Shown: positions 52,130-63,890 of the stretch, in pieces
How the letters are laid out: each line of letters opens with the position of its first letter
How positions within the stretch are numbered: position 1 is the stretch's first letter
Source of the DNA: Ancistrus triradiatus
Taxonomy: Eukaryota > Chordata > Actinopteri > Siluriformes > Loricariidae
Direction: 5' to 3'
Length of the DNA stretch: 64,000 nucleotides
NCBI GenBank assembly: GCA_025084515.1
Contig: JAJAGP010000245.1
Span: 493,746 to 557,745, forward strand
The notes under the pieces: model-generated
The model's input: the letters and a program-made list of their open reading frames with translations, nothing else
What the model was told of the DNA's origin: nothing
The model's database searches: none
Translations under genes and position numbers: made by a program

Positions 52130-53276
52130 GAAACCTAGTAAATGAAGAAAAAAAACAATAGTAAAAGAAAAATATGAGTATATTACACATATTCTGGGTT
52201 ACCTCAATAATATAAAAACCTGAGGACACCTGTAAGGATCAACCTGTAAGCATTCATAAATTTAACACCCTAATCTTACTTCTGCTGAAAAGATGAACAA
52301 TGAATCACTCATTCTTGTGTGTGGAAAGAAGGTAATAATGGACCCTGGTCTTTTATTAGGTAATTCATTCAGTGGACTGCACGAGTCCACAAACAGAGCC
52401 CACGTCTGAGACAAATGAGCAGGAGATCTTAATTAATATGCCTAATGGCACCATCACTTTTCTTTTAAAAGCAATTTACACAACAGCACACTGTGGTAGA
52501 TAGATGTGGGAGTCACAAAGCAACAAATTAACGATGCCTAAATAGAAAATAAGGGCTGTGCTTTTACACGACCTACTCTCATTAGTGATCGCTGAGGTGG
52601 GAAATTGCAGAATCCCTATAGATCGTTTGTTAACAATGCATCATTTACAGGTCAAAGAAACATACTTCTGGCAGAAAACAACAGCACCTTTGTGCCTCTT
52701 TTTTCACAATGTGGAAAAAGTGTTAAAAAATTCTGCATACGGGTCTGGACTGTGCCTCTGTTATAAGAAACAAGTCCAACTAAATGCATTCTTTGTGTGG
52801 GCTGTGTGTGAGATGTGTGCTAGGCAAAAGTTTGGAGCTTTATGTGGTCTGGCTGATTACGTGAGCAGTATTGCCTTCAGCTTACTCAGACAATTAAACT
52901 GTAACACCTGTAGTTTAAATATATAACAGTCAGAATGCTGCTCTTGCCCACATACTGTTTTACTTGTACTCAGATCAGGTGAGCTCAGGCTGTAAAATGC
53001 CTTGCCAGTATACAAAAAACACACAGGTTGTTTAGCAACCTCTGCTGCTTCAGGCAAAGGTTTTACTAAACAGATAAATGTTCACCAAAAAGTATGAATT
53101 TTTGGTTTCTATGTTTTGTGCTAGAACTTACAAGCAGTGGAGGTCACTGTCACTTAAAGCCTTTGGTAAAGAAAACTTCTGCAAATTTAATTATTTTATT
53201 AAAAATCAATTGGGCACTAGAGTGGTGGAGCAGCAATTCACTAGCCCCATGGTTCCTAACCTGGGGTCTGCATCTT
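52130..53276. other. Repeat-poor sequence without recognised gene
   Basis: The open frame at 52,558-52,926 (122 aa) is Leu/Cys-rich with no identifiable domain or start context and is not called. 52,340-52,480 has TAAT-type cores reminiscent of conserved non-coding DNA. Confidence 0.35.
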
Positions 53277-53466
53277 CTTAATTCATTCCAGAAGGCTTGT
53301 TGAGTGGCAAGCAAATTCTTCCCATAAGGAATAATGAAAATTAAATGAATCCGTTCTAGACCCGCAGAAAATCCACACTGTATAAGGCATTATAAAGCAT
53401 TAATGGAGCTGTATTGTACAGCTGCTGCCTGATTTACGATGGGGATATGTTCTGACAAAGCCAACA
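53277..53466 (+). mobile_element. CGGTTCTC-terminus family, copy c (truncated)
   Basis: 'ttaattcattccagaaggcttg', 'cataaggaataatg', 'ccgcagaaaatccacac' and 'tgatttacgatggggatatg' are colinear with the first 200 bp of the 61,498 copy. It stops where a Tc1 terminus begins (53,469), and the remainder of the element is not found beyond it. Confidence 0.8.
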
Positions 53467-53468
53467 TA

Positions 53469-53774
53469 CAGTGGTGCTTGAAAGTTTGTGAACCCGTTAG
53501 AATTGTCTATATTTCTGCATAAATATGACCTAAAACATCCGATTTTCACACAAGTCCTAAAAGTACATAAAGAGAACCCAGTTAAACAAATGAGACAAAA
53601 ATATTATACTTGGTCATTTATTTATCGCGGAAAATGATCCAATATTACATATTAGTGAGTGGCAAAAGTATGTGAACCTTTGCTTTCAGTATCAGGTGTG
53701 ACCCCCCTGTGCAGCAATAACTGCAACTAAATGTTTCCTGTAGCTGTTGATCAGTCCTGCACACCGGCTTGAAC
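53469..53774 (-). mobile_element. Truncated Tc1-like element (CAGTGGTGCTTGAAAG family)
   Basis: It begins CAGTGGTGCTTGAAAGTTTG next to TA (53,467-53,468). It follows the 46,687 copy through 'gtatcaggtgtgacccccct' (transposase C-terminus, minus strand) up to 'tgcacaccggcttg', where similarity stops abruptly. About 1.3 kb and the second terminus are missing. Confidence 0.9.
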
Positions 53775-54846
53775 CGACTAATCGTTTAACTTTATATTCA
53801 AATTTCAATCTTTTCTCAAGGGTATATTATTCATTTAAACATGTTAAACAGATTTGCTACAAGTCTTCCTATTGTTTCTGACTGTGAGAAATGCAATTGT
53901 TCCAAATGCTCTTACATAAATTCGAGAGGATTAAATGTTAATGTATGCCACTGGAGTGGCTACCGGTCAGACTGAAAGTGCACTGGAGTGACAAATAGCA
54001 GCGGTGCTTGTGTCACTTCTGATTAAGTGACTCTCTACGGAGGCAAATCTTCTTAGGGCCAAATCAATAGAGACCTCATCCAAAGACCTCAAATGTCATC
54101 CACAGACCAACAAGGAGCACCCAGGTCATTAGGAAGCATGAAACCTTCCCGCCATGCCGTCAATAAAGAGGCTTAGCACTGATCCAGCAGGAGTGCATGC
54201 AGATGAGCCATGTGTAATGAATTCTCCCAAGTGCACCACTTAAACGACAGATAATTAACAGCACGGCCCTAAGTGCTCTGGTAGTCCGGGATCACCCTAT
54301 CTGCGACGCCTCACACGATAGCTAACAGCACCTCTCCAGTAGCATGTGTGACCTGCTGCAGTGAACACAGAGACAGACATAAAACATATATAAAAAATAG
54401 CTTATGTTATATCAGAAATCACTCAGAGAGTCACTTAATACTTTGAGGTCATTCATCATAACAATAGAAGGCTTTTGGCTTCTTAGCAAGCAGGACTGGG
54501 CATAAACAGGAAGTGGAAATAGGTGAAAGCATGCGATGTCTGTTGAAACAAAATGGCAGCATACTTTGACAGAGACCAGATGTTACCATTTCTGTGTGAA
54601 ATGTAATCAAACTACCTCATCATTGCCGAGCACAAAAAATTTAGCTGACTAAAGCTTTTTTATAGAAAACTTTCCCTAAATATTGGTTCGACTAGAAACA
54701 ATCCCACTGAATTAACTTAAAACAAAAAGGCAATCAGTGGCTCAAACACATGTTATGAAATGATGTTAGAGATATAGAATATTTTACCCTTACCCTCATT
54801 AAGGCTACAATGCTATCATCTCATTATCAAGAAATGTAATATTTGT
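53775..54846. other. Repeat-poor sequence without recognised gene
   Basis: 54,050-54,360 has balanced GC and no transposon motif ('caataaagaggcttagcact', 'gacagataattaacagcacgg'), a candidate conserved non-coding block. No reading frame is convincing. Confidence 0.35.
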
Positions 54847-55047
54847 GTGTGCAGCAAGTGTATAACTGCCTGTGTGGAGTTTGCATGCTCTCTCCATGTA
54901 TGTGTGGATTTCCACCAAGTACTCAAGTTTCCTTCCACATTCCAAAGATATGTGCTAGGTCAGCTGGTTAGGTCTCTAAACTGGTCCAATGTGAATGACT
55001 GTGTATGTATATGCCCTGCGAGGACTTGCCACCTTGTCTAGGCATGC
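54847..55047 (+). mobile_element. SINE-like retroposon, 'cacggtggtgcagtg' family, 5'-truncated
   Basis: 'cctgtgtggagtttgcatg', 'tccttccacattccaaag' and 'tgtctaggcatgcttcc' follow the family core, but the promoter head is missing. It runs directly into copy d of the CGGTTCTC family. Confidence 0.75.
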
Positions 55048-55794
55048 TTCCAAATTTTTCCCACAAGGAATAATGTAAATTGAATGAATCCATTCCAAAC
55101 CCACAGAACATCCACACTGTATAAGACATTATATGCATTAATGGAGTTGTATTGTACACGTGCTCCCTGATTTATGATGGGGATATGTTCCAACAAATCA
55201 ATCAGAAGTTAAATGCATCATGAACGGATGAGTTTAATATAGTCTATATTCTGTCATACTTACATTAACACTTACATTAACCTACAATTGGCCAAAATCA
55301 TTAACACAAACCTTATTTTATAATAAAGTGTTGAAAAATCTCATGTAATTTAGTGAGTAATGAAGTGAAAGTGAAAAGTAAAAGCAAAACACTTACTGTA
55401 TTGGTGAACTCAGAGCACTAGCATAGCTGCTAAGCTAACAGCAGCCTGTGTTCTTGAGGTTTCTGTTCCTGATTTCCTTTCGGTTGGCTCTTATCGCTAA
55501 CATTTTTAGGACCCATGGAGATTTATTTGCTCTAAGAACACAGTACTATAGATGTACAAATAAAGAAAAACATAGTTGCTAAACATAGTGGAACTCGTCA
55601 CTGATCGAGGGCTGTTGTGAATCTGAATCACTAATCACTGTGTACTGAATCCTGAATCGAGTTTCAAACGAAATGAGTCGCACGGCTCAACTCATACAAG
55701 TTTAAGCGAGTGCGGCGACAAATTTTTGTAATCAAAATGCGCCGAGAACCTAATTCGACGAGTTTCAAGGTGGTCAAGAACCGAGGTACCACTG
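55048..55794 (+). mobile_element. CGGTTCTC-terminus family, copy d
   Basis: From 'caaggaataatgtaaattg' to 'gaaccgaggtaccactg' it is colinear with 61,498-62,352, lacking the first ~60 bp. It keeps 'ttggccaaaatcattaac', 'attggtgaactcagagc' and 'cactaatcactgtgtactg'. The right flank is TC rather than TA. Confidence 0.82.
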
Positions 55795-55795
55795 T

Positions 55796-55852
55796 CTAAA
55801 ACTGTAAAGCTGCTATGACACAATGCTCCATTGTAAAAACCACTATAGAAAT
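55796..55852 (+). mobile_element. Short 3'-end fragment of the L2/CR1-type LINE
   Basis: 'actgtaaagctgctatgaca', 'caatgctccattgtaaaa' and 'ataactctgacttt' match the final ~55 bp of the LINE 3' end at 60,250-60,310. It abuts copy d of the CGGTTCTC family. Confidence 0.65.
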
Positions 55853-58342
55853 AACTCTGACTTTGAATTTGTTTCAGAATTGAATTAAATGGGTATGAAA
55901 ATTATTAATTATAATGTTGATGTAGGTGCTTAGGTGGTGTAGTGGCACAGCCGGGTCCTGCCTTCCAGTCGGGTTGGGCACTGAACACACACAACTGGTC
56001 ATATCTAAGGGAGAGAGACTGGACAAGGAAGTGTCCCCCAGCACTGCAACAGTGGCTGGAGTAATGGACTGTCTTCCCTTCCCTGGTACACATTTCCCTG
56101 CAGCTAGATTTCCACACTACTCGCATGACCCATAACAGGATAAAGTGGGGATAATCCAAGAAAAAAATATGCTTTAATAATAACAACCTTGGCTCAAACC
56201 AGAGGCAGTGTCCCAAACCGGATACTACAAACTAACATTTTAGAGTTCTAACCTGCAATTTAATACTTTCTGCAATGTACTACTTATTTAGTACCCTATT
56301 CCCAGTATTCACCACTAGCTGGAAACTGTCAGAGACCTGTTAAGTCAGTGCAACATTACTTACTTGGGCAAAACATCTACATCTCCACCACTCACAACTG
56401 ATGACGAATTCATGGCGCCACCCGTCGCTACCAGCCAGCCCAATCTTACCCTCCACATCCTTCATATAAGCGATTAACCTAAACTTTTATTTTATTGAAT
56501 GAATGTATGTGAGATATATTATAATTATAGAGAGATTTTAATAAGACTTTGTCTACCACTGTTCACCAATCTTTACTGGCCAGTCGTGAGGACGTGAGCA
56601 GAGATTTTGATGCTTTAGTTGTGGAGGTCTTTTCTGAACTGTCTCTCCCTGGCCCATATAAAGTGTAGCTATGCATAAACAAAGTATAAAGTTTATTCGT
56701 GGTTATTAATGAGTCCTGTCTAGCTTTTTTTAAGGTTTTGCCTTTAGGGTGGCACAGAGAATGCATATCAGAAGCAGATCTGAAATGTCGACGCAAGACT
56801 GTAAACATGTCCCAGATTAATCTCATTACTTCACATGCTTCCAGCATTTTGGGATGAACAATAAACACGAACATGATAAGCGCTAACACACATGAGCACT
56901 AACCAATGTAAAATAAAGGAGTGAAACGCAGGTCTTATCAGGGCAATCTCAATTTTCTTGTTTACGTAGCCGAACAGACGCTTACTCAGACATGCTAGAC
57001 AATTGAGAATGCTCATGTGAAATATTCTGTGTAATATGCTCTGGCAGATAAACAAGGACAACAAGAATTCAGCATTTCCCTTCTTCTTCTAGCTAAGAAC
57101 ATTGCATTTTAAAATGCTCTTCTAGGTTTAAATTAAACTGCTCTATACAATGGAAATCCAACCAAAGGAGAACATCATTAACCCGTATCAAAGCGGTCAT
57201 GCCTTTTACAAAAAGGCAACTTTTAGGAGGCAAAGTGGTTTCACATCAATGCATATTCTTCTAATTCATGTGTGTTTACAAGCACTCATTACTACACAGA
57301 GCACACTGCAGGCCTCACTCAAATCCTCTAGTTATAGAACCGTCACGCACCACAAACTCATCCCTGTGGGGCCTTCAGCTGCTCTACTTCCACGAACGTG
57401 CCAGCTACAGCAGTTGTGACACTGGAGGCAAATACAACCCAGGGCATCCATTAACAACCCATCATTGCTTATGCACAAAAAACCTGGGTCAGGTCTGTCT
57501 GCCCTTTCTTGGCCTGACATGAGTAGGGAAAATAATGACTAGGCTGCTTGTCGGGCCGGCTACTAGAGTTATTTGTGTTTACAGACAGCAAGAGTGAGCA
57601 ATGGATAGAGTATGCCATGTCCATGATACATATCCAGTCAGACTAGAGACCCAAACATAATGAAAAGAAATGAACTGTATTTTTGCACCATGCTGATTCA
57701 TATGGTCAATTATAACGCCCAATCGCTGCCATTAATAAAAACATGTCTGACATTTGTATATTGTATATCAAATGACGTAGCATCAACAGAACGATGACTT
57801 TTGTTTTCAGGCTCTTGTGACCAGCCTTGCACCTCGGAAGCCTTTGTGGTTCTTGATCTTCTTTCCTGGTAATATGCCAGCCATGAGGTGTGTTTTGGCT
57901 ATAGACAGCCAGGACTGTTTGACTCACGCCTCAGTCACACCTAAACACTCCTTCCTGCAGGCCTAGTCAGACACTAAGCCTTCTCACACAAACACACTTT
58001 CATATCATAGCCACGAGGACCATTCTTCTCCACAATCCAGGCATAAGATTTATTTAATGAGTTGCATAATGATGGAATGAAAAATAACTAAAAAGAATCG
58101 CTGTAATTTAATTACAGCCAGCGCTGATCAACGATGTATGCATATGGGGAATTAATGCAGGCCAATGGGCATAATCAGTCAGAATGAATGAGGAAAAGTG
58201 CAGTTAATATGTTTAGCCAATTACTCTGTAAGAATGACTGTAAGCCACAGTCCCCACTAATTTTATTCATTTACGTCCCTAGAAACAGGGCTGCCCAATG
58301 ACTACAATGCGCGTGTTTATTATGTGGCTTAATATCAATTAT
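55853..58342. other. Long stretch without recognised gene
   Basis: 55,925-56,150 ('taggtggtgtagtggcacag ... aacaggataaagtgggg') looks like a decayed SINE-like unit. 'cagtgtcccaaaccggatac' near 56,207 may be an eroded DNA-element end. 58,030-58,330 is AT-rich with many ATTA cores and TATGCATATG-like sites, without repeat signatures. No exon was supported. Confidence 0.35.
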
Positions 58343-58750
58343 ACTCTGCCTGGCCAACAAAAAGGTCACCCACTCTAATATTTCGTTGGACCACCTTTAG
58401 CTTTGATTATGGCACGCATTCGCTGTGACATCGTTTCCACAAGCTTCTGCAATGTCTCAACATTTATTTCTGTCCAGAGTTGCATGCATTTTTCCCCCAA
58501 GATCTTGTATTGATGATGGGAGATTTGGACCACTGCACAAAATCTTCTCCAGCACGTCGCAAAGATTCTCAATGGGGTTCAGGTCTGGACTCTGTGGTGG
58601 CCAATCCATGTGTGAAAATGATGTGTCATGCTCCCGGAACCACTCAATTCACAATTTGACCTTTCTCAAACAGGTTTTTTCCATGACCACAGGATTTGTC
58701 TTTCGACATGGTTGTTTAACAAATGAGAAACTACTCACAGCTGAAACATA
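58343..58750 (-). pseudogene. Tc1-like element remnant: transposase C-terminus
   Basis: The minus strand reads CMQLWTEINVETLQKLVETM, SQRMRAIIKAKGGPTKY and stops at 58,375, the standard Tc1 transposase end. The part upstream (58,575-58,680: 'gattctcaatggggttcagg', 'ccggaaccactcaat') corresponds to DLNPIEN and W...EHD regions with frameshifts, so the Glu motif is partly legible. The left terminus TCTGCCTGGCCAACAAAAAGG is present; the other half is missing. Confidence 0.8.
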
Positions 58751-58763
58751 ATCACCAATGCAG

Positions 58764-59093
58764 TAATAGGACGATATTTTATCATATCGTGATAAATTTT
58801 GTTATTGTGATAGACGACATGCTCATCTGAGCATATCAAGGATATCATCAATGCCTAAAGAACACTGAACAACTGCATGTTTCATTACAAAAAGTGTAAG
58901 TAGTCTTGTTTAATTGGAAGAACTGCAGCAAATTTTGCATAAAAATCACTTCATTTAGTATGGAATAATTTTTTAATAGTAGTTTTTAAGAATCTGTTGC
59001 TACTAATACATTTTGTCTGTGATCATATGTATCATGATAAATATTGTGTATCGTGAAAATGACTAATATGGATTAGTCCATATCGCCCACCCC
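58764..59093. mobile_element. hAT-like MITE (GGACGATAT / ATATCGCCCACC ends)
   Basis: 'taggacgatattttatcata' at the left and 'catatcgcccacccccaatg' at the right form imperfect inverted ends. The interior has repeated 'atcgtgataaa' and 'tatcatgataaat' motifs as in fish GATAT-rich hAT MITEs. A related fragment sits at about 11,950-12,085. No duplication was resolved. Confidence 0.6.
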
Positions 59094-59699
59094 CAATGCA
59101 AATGAATTCTTACCTCTACCTACATCTTCCAAGTTTGTTTTACTAAAATTGTATTATATGGTAAAGGTTGTTTATTTTGGAGTGTTTAGCACTATAGAAG
59201 CAGCTGTAAAGAATAAGGGTTCTTAGATTCTTAGATGCATTGCGATGCGGATGTGGATGATTCTGAATTGGACCACAAATGTCAAAAATCTATTTTTAAA
59301 TGTTCATTGATAACATCATGTTCACAGAACGGAAAAGGAGGAACTCGGAAGTGTGGAAGTGCAGAGCCTGGACAGTCTGTGTGCACATAGCAGAGACCCA
59401 ACAGAGACGAACAGGTAATGTCAAAACTTCCATCCAACTCAGAAAGATCAACGTGAAATACAAACTTGATCACAACTTTTACTGCCAGGGATTTGTGTTC
59501 GTATTCAGTCGTTGCGTATCAGGGCTTTCGCGCTATGTTATGCACTTTGGAGCCTAGATTCAGTGTCCCGTCTCAAAGATAGTACATGCTAACCATACAC
59601 TAGAACAATTGGAAAAGACTCTGAAAAGACCTTACTTACTAAAATACTTTAAAGTCTGAAATTCTCTCACATCAAAAGACAAGTCAGAGAGTTTGTTGG

Positions 59700-60316
59700 G
59701 TTGCTGTCTTCTGCCTCCCGTGGGGTTGCCAATGTCTCATGTGATCCCTCTTGGCTGTGTTTTCCTACCAGTTCTCCTCTTTCTAGCTATACTGCTATAG
59801 CTAATGCTGCCGGGGTCTCATGCTACACATGGCATCAGTGATTGTTAATAGACACTGTGCTCTAATCAATAACTAATTACATTTTCTGTTTTCTTCTCTC
59901 CGAGCTGTGTTCCGGTACCAGTTTCCGCTCCACACATGATGTTTCATCTGCTGTAGCCGCTCCACTCAAGCTGCTTCCGTCCATCAGCTCCAGCCCCATC
60001 ATACCCTGGCCACTTAATGCCGATGTGCATACTTCACATTTTTATTTCGAACTTTTGACTCCATGACTTTAGTTTCGCTCTTAGATTTATCATCTACTAC
60101 GCCACCCAGGAGGTTGGGTCCCTTTTTTGAGTCTTGGTCCTCCCAAGGTTTCTTCCTATAACACTCAGGGAGTTTTTCCTTGCCACTGTCGCCCTAGGCT
60201 TGCTCAATTTGGGATTGGACGTAGTTATTAGGAGATAATCTAAATTTGTAAAGTTGCTTTGAGACAATGCTCCATTGTAAAAAGCGCTATATAAATAGAT
60301 CTGACTTGACTTGACT
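59700..60316 (+). mobile_element. 3' part of an L2/CR1-type LINE
   Basis: 3' UTR landmarks in order: 'taatgctgccggggtctcat', 'caccatctgctgtagccgct'-like text near 59,950, 'ccacccaggaggttggg', 'tcctcccaaggtttcttcc', 'cagggagtttttccttgcc', 'aaagttgctttgagacaatg', 'aaaaagcgctatataaatag', and a TGACTTGACTTGACT tail. The 36,455-36,675 copy matches inversely. No ORF2 remains. Confidence 0.82.
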
Positions 60317-61497
60317 AGAGTTTGTAGTCACAGACCATAAATTTGCAAACGCTGGGGATCTTGCATGGTCCCCATTTGCAAGACTCCAACTAGTTTCCTT
60401 TCGAGATTATTTTAATATTTGAAAACACACCTAAAAATAATCAAACAGTAAACACAAAAGCATAGTCAGCCACACAAGCTATAAAATAAACAAAGTGGCT
60501 TCTTATGTACAGCAACAGTATATTAAGATTCAATGACAACACCATATACTGTGACTTTATATACAGTATTACATTTCTAGGTTATTTAAACACTTGAATT
60601 TACATTTTTGTCATTTCCCTTACACTTCAGAGTGCAGAAATTTGCAATGAAATACACAAAATAGCAAATAGTCCAAATACATTTAGAAATAAATGTAGCA
60701 CAATAAAATGTCCATTAAAGCCTACACCTACTGAACTGTAAAAATCACCATTACCTGTACTATCCAGGTACACAAGTCATTTCTCATTTGGTGCTGGAGA
60801 AAGCTCACATAGCGGTTATCAATAATGTTCACATCACAGTTTTCGTGAACCAAAACCATATTTTTAAACAAGGTGGATTTTACCGTAATGTAAAGACTAG
60901 AAAAAGACTTTAAGACAGCTATCCTGACCACCTTACACCAAACAACTGAGATGATGCAAGCACCACACAACTCTGGCAAGACTCTCATGGTTTTATTCCG
61001 ACCTTGGAAACTTCTGCAACAGTCAAATTGCTTGAAAAGTCACTTGGTCACATACTGATCCCCACAATCTACAATGACACCAAAACCGAAGTCGTGGAAT
61101 CACTGTGAAATAAAATCCTGTACAGAAGGGAAGATGCATCAAGATGCATCGATAATCGTTTTATAATCACAGCCCAGCCCTCTGAATTATAATTCGAATG
61201 AAACTTTGTGGTGCCTAGACATTCCCAACCCAGTAGAGAACATGCAAGATGGGATACGTCATAAATGAGAAACTGTTCATATCAATCTGCGGATAACCAA
61301 CAGGCAGGAAGACCAATCAGAAAGTGTCCTGTTGCCTTATGTTCCATAGACTTCATTGAAAGAGGCTAATACGCTATCCTACTACTGCACGATTCCATTC
61401 TCACACCTTGGTGATGCCAGAATGCTTAGGAATTAGACATGTCTAAATTGTGAGAAAATTGGGAGAAGAAAGAAAAAAGGAGGTGGAGTTTTGAATA
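60317..61497. other. No gene recognised; possible hAT terminus near 61.17 kb
   Basis: 'aagatgcatcgataatcg' and 'cacagcccagccct' (61,140-61,180) look like a hAT right end. A possible partner is 'cttagatgcattgcgatgcgg' at 59,229, which would make 59.2-61.2 kb one decayed hAT element hosting the LINE. The open frame 60,728-60,988 (minus) has a GT after its CAG at 60,750 but no other exon property. Confidence 0.35.
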
Positions 61498-62352
61498 CAC
61501 TGGTATCTCGGTTCTTGTCGTTAATTCATTCCAGAAGGCTTGTCAAGAACCGAAAACAATGAGTACTGAATTTTTTTTTCCTGTAAGGAATAATGTAACT
61601 TGAATTAATCTGTTCCAGACCCCCAGAAAATCCACATTGTATAAGCGATTAAATGCATTAATGGAGATATATTGTACAGGTTCTCCCTGATTTACGACGT
61701 GGATGTTGTTCCTACAAATCCATCATAAGTTAAATGTATCATGAACCAATGGGTTTATCGAGTGTTTGGTAGAGTGGTCTATATTTTATATAGCAGATAC
61801 TATGATAAGTAATGATAAGTTTGTTAATGTTTCAAACACTTTCATTAAGCTAGTTGGCCAAAACCATTAACACAAAGCTATTTTATAATAAAGTGTTGAA
61901 AAGTCTCATGTAATTTAGTGAGTAATGTATTGAAAGTTAAAAGTAAAAGCACACTTACTGTATTGGTGAAGTCAGGGTGCTAGTATAGCTGCTAATGCTA
62001 ACTGCAGCTTGTGTTCTGGAGCATTAAGTCCATGTTTCCCTTTCGGGTGGCAGTCAATACAACCTTTTTTAGGACCCACAGAGACTTATTTGCACTAAGT
62101 ATACAGTACTGTAGATGTAAATAGCGGAGATATTCTTTGAGCAAGGGCTACTGTAAATCTGAATCACTGAATCACTCTGTACTGAATGGTGAATCATGAA
62201 TCGTGAATAGAGTTTTGGCAGAAACTCGAAAGTTTAAGCAAGTGCACCGAATATCGATCAAACAACGAGAACCGAGACAAATATTTCTGATCAAAATGTG
62301 TTGAGACCAAATTCGAAGAGTTCCGAGGTGGTTGAGAACTGAGGTACCACTT
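61498..62352 (+). mobile_element. CGGTTCTC-terminus family, copy e (most complete)
   Basis: Ends CACTGGTATCTCGGTTCTTG and the inverted AAGTGGTACCTCAGTTCTC are flanked by TA (61,496-61,497 and 62,353-62,354), 855 bp. No reading frame encodes a transposase. It includes 'tgatttacgacgtggatg', 'ttggccaaaaccattaac', 'ggtgaagtcagggtgctag' and 'gaatcactgaatcactc'. It defines the family for the window; a Tc1/mariner-type origin is inferred from the TA flanks. Confidence 0.85.
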
Positions 62353-62519
62353 TATTCAGAAAACAGGTAGTGATTTCTCCATATGAAATAATGGATATTG
62401 GGCTTCTGTTTTCCATTTGTCAAAAAAAAGGTATTTTCAAATAACATGGTTTGACTATATACTATCAACTTGGAAAAAAAATAATTTTATTGCACCTTCT
62501 GTTGTACATGTTCCATCAT

Positions 62520-63060
62520 TATATTGTAGCATTCACTAGGAATGAAGCAAGGCAACTAGGGACATGGCTGAACATCTGAAGCCTTTAGGGGCCACACAAC
62601 AGATAGCCCTTAAAAGGGCTCGGTGTAGTACAATGCTAGTCTAAGCTCACGCTGAGCAACGTTCCTGGTTGTCCTGCCTCTTTCCTATATTGGTGTCAGA
62701 ACTGGGATGAATCGGAGGGGTGATCAAAACAACCCTGGATTACACTCGCGGATGTGCGGGAATCTGCCTGCATCCGCACTGCCTGCCCTGGGCCAAACAG
62801 CAGATAGACACTGAAAAGATCAAAGAGATAGTGACTGCAGGTGTTACTGAATCACCCAGCAGTCAGTAGACAACACTGGCCAGCTGGTCAAGAAAAAAGA
62901 ACGGTGAGTGGGGCCTCTGTGGACATGAATCCGTTACCACTCCATCAGCAAAGCGATGGACTGGGACATGGGACTCTTGGACAGGATGCTGTGTGGTGAC
63001 GACAGCCTACCTGGTCAGCAATTAGGTGGGCATTGGGTTACAGATGACTCCCAGCATGCA
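62520..63060 (+). mobile_element. Gypsy-like LTR retrotransposon relic (LTR end, PBS, broken reverse transcriptase)
   Basis: 'tttcctatat' is followed at 62,691 by TGGTGTCAGAACTGGGATGA, the usual fish Gypsy primer-binding/leader sequence. Downstream (about 62,819-62,990), IKEIVTAGVTESPSS and RKKNGEWGLCGH recall the start of the Gypsy reverse transcriptase (I.EM..AGVIEPS.SPW....LV.KKDG.WR.C.DYR). DGLGHGTLGQDAV recalls the D.L.G...FS.LDL block, but stops and a frameshift break it. The large gag region between is deleted. No envelope-like sequence was seen. Confidence 0.6.
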
Positions 63061-63065
63061 CTGCT

Positions 63066-63800
63066 GGTCTAGCATGCCTGTTTATTTTCCAGTTATGCTG
63101 GCTAATTGTATGTTCTTACTGTGTTTTATAGTTGTAGTAGTTAGACAAACTTCTTTAATGATGTTTTATTTGCTTTCGCAGTTCAAGTGAGTTTACAGCA
63201 TTTATTTAATATCAAGGATATGCAATTTGGTGTAGTTACCTCCTACAACCCACCATACCTAACCTAGGCAATGTTTACAGCTTTTGGGTTTTGCTAAAAA
63301 GCTTCATTAGGAGTAACATTCCTGCTCCTTCTTCTATGCTGCAATATTTTTAAAAGCTAAATATAAAAACAAAGTATGCCAGTCGTCGTAGGTCAACCTT
63401 GCAGATTGTGATAGCTAGTCAAAATTTCCTTGTCTGCAGTCTCAGCATGTTTGGAAAGCAGGAGTGAGCATATTCTCTGAGCATGCTGTGGCTGGTCAGA
63501 TACTTAAAACATATGAATAGTCAGTCTTATTAATGCACTAATGCTAATAAATATGATCTAATGTTAACTTCAGCACAATTTGCTATTGATTGTTTTATTC
63601 ACTGAGGAAACCAAACATAATCGTGATCAAAAATGATTACCTCTAGCATAGCAAGAATCAGATATCTTGATGATCAGTACAGGGAATAAACATACACACT
63701 ACTGTTGTTTCACATTGGTTAATATATCATAAATAAATTATGCTGACTCCAGAGAAAAGCCAAGAAGCAATAACCATTTCTTACAAAAACACAAGCAAAT
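63066..63800. other. No gene or repeat recognised
   Basis: No coding motif or transposon end was seen up to the (CA)n microsatellite. Confidence 0.35.
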
Positions 63801-63802
63801 AA

Positions 63803-63890
63803 TACACACACACACACACACACATACCCGCATAGAAGGAAAATGGGGACATATGACATAACTACTACTTTTGGGGACACTGCTTTCCAG
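63803..63890. repeat. (CA)n microsatellite with GGGGACA module
   Basis: A 22-bp (AC)n run is followed by 'aaatggggacatatgacat' and 'ttttggggacactgc', the fish CA-repeat plus 'ggggac' module also seen near 45.1 kb in the opposite sense. Confidence 0.85.

Noticed and set aside
60728..60988. Possible host exon on the minus strand (VHENCDVNIIDNRYVSFLQH followed by CAG-GT)
   Set aside because: No acceptor with a polypyrimidine tract, no recognised domain and no neighbouring exon, so a chance GT after CAG is more likely.
23548..62352. Assignment of the CGGTTCTC family to piggyBac because of its ggtacctcggttctc end
   Set aside because: The flanks read TA or are decayed, not TTAA, so the assignment is not supported here.
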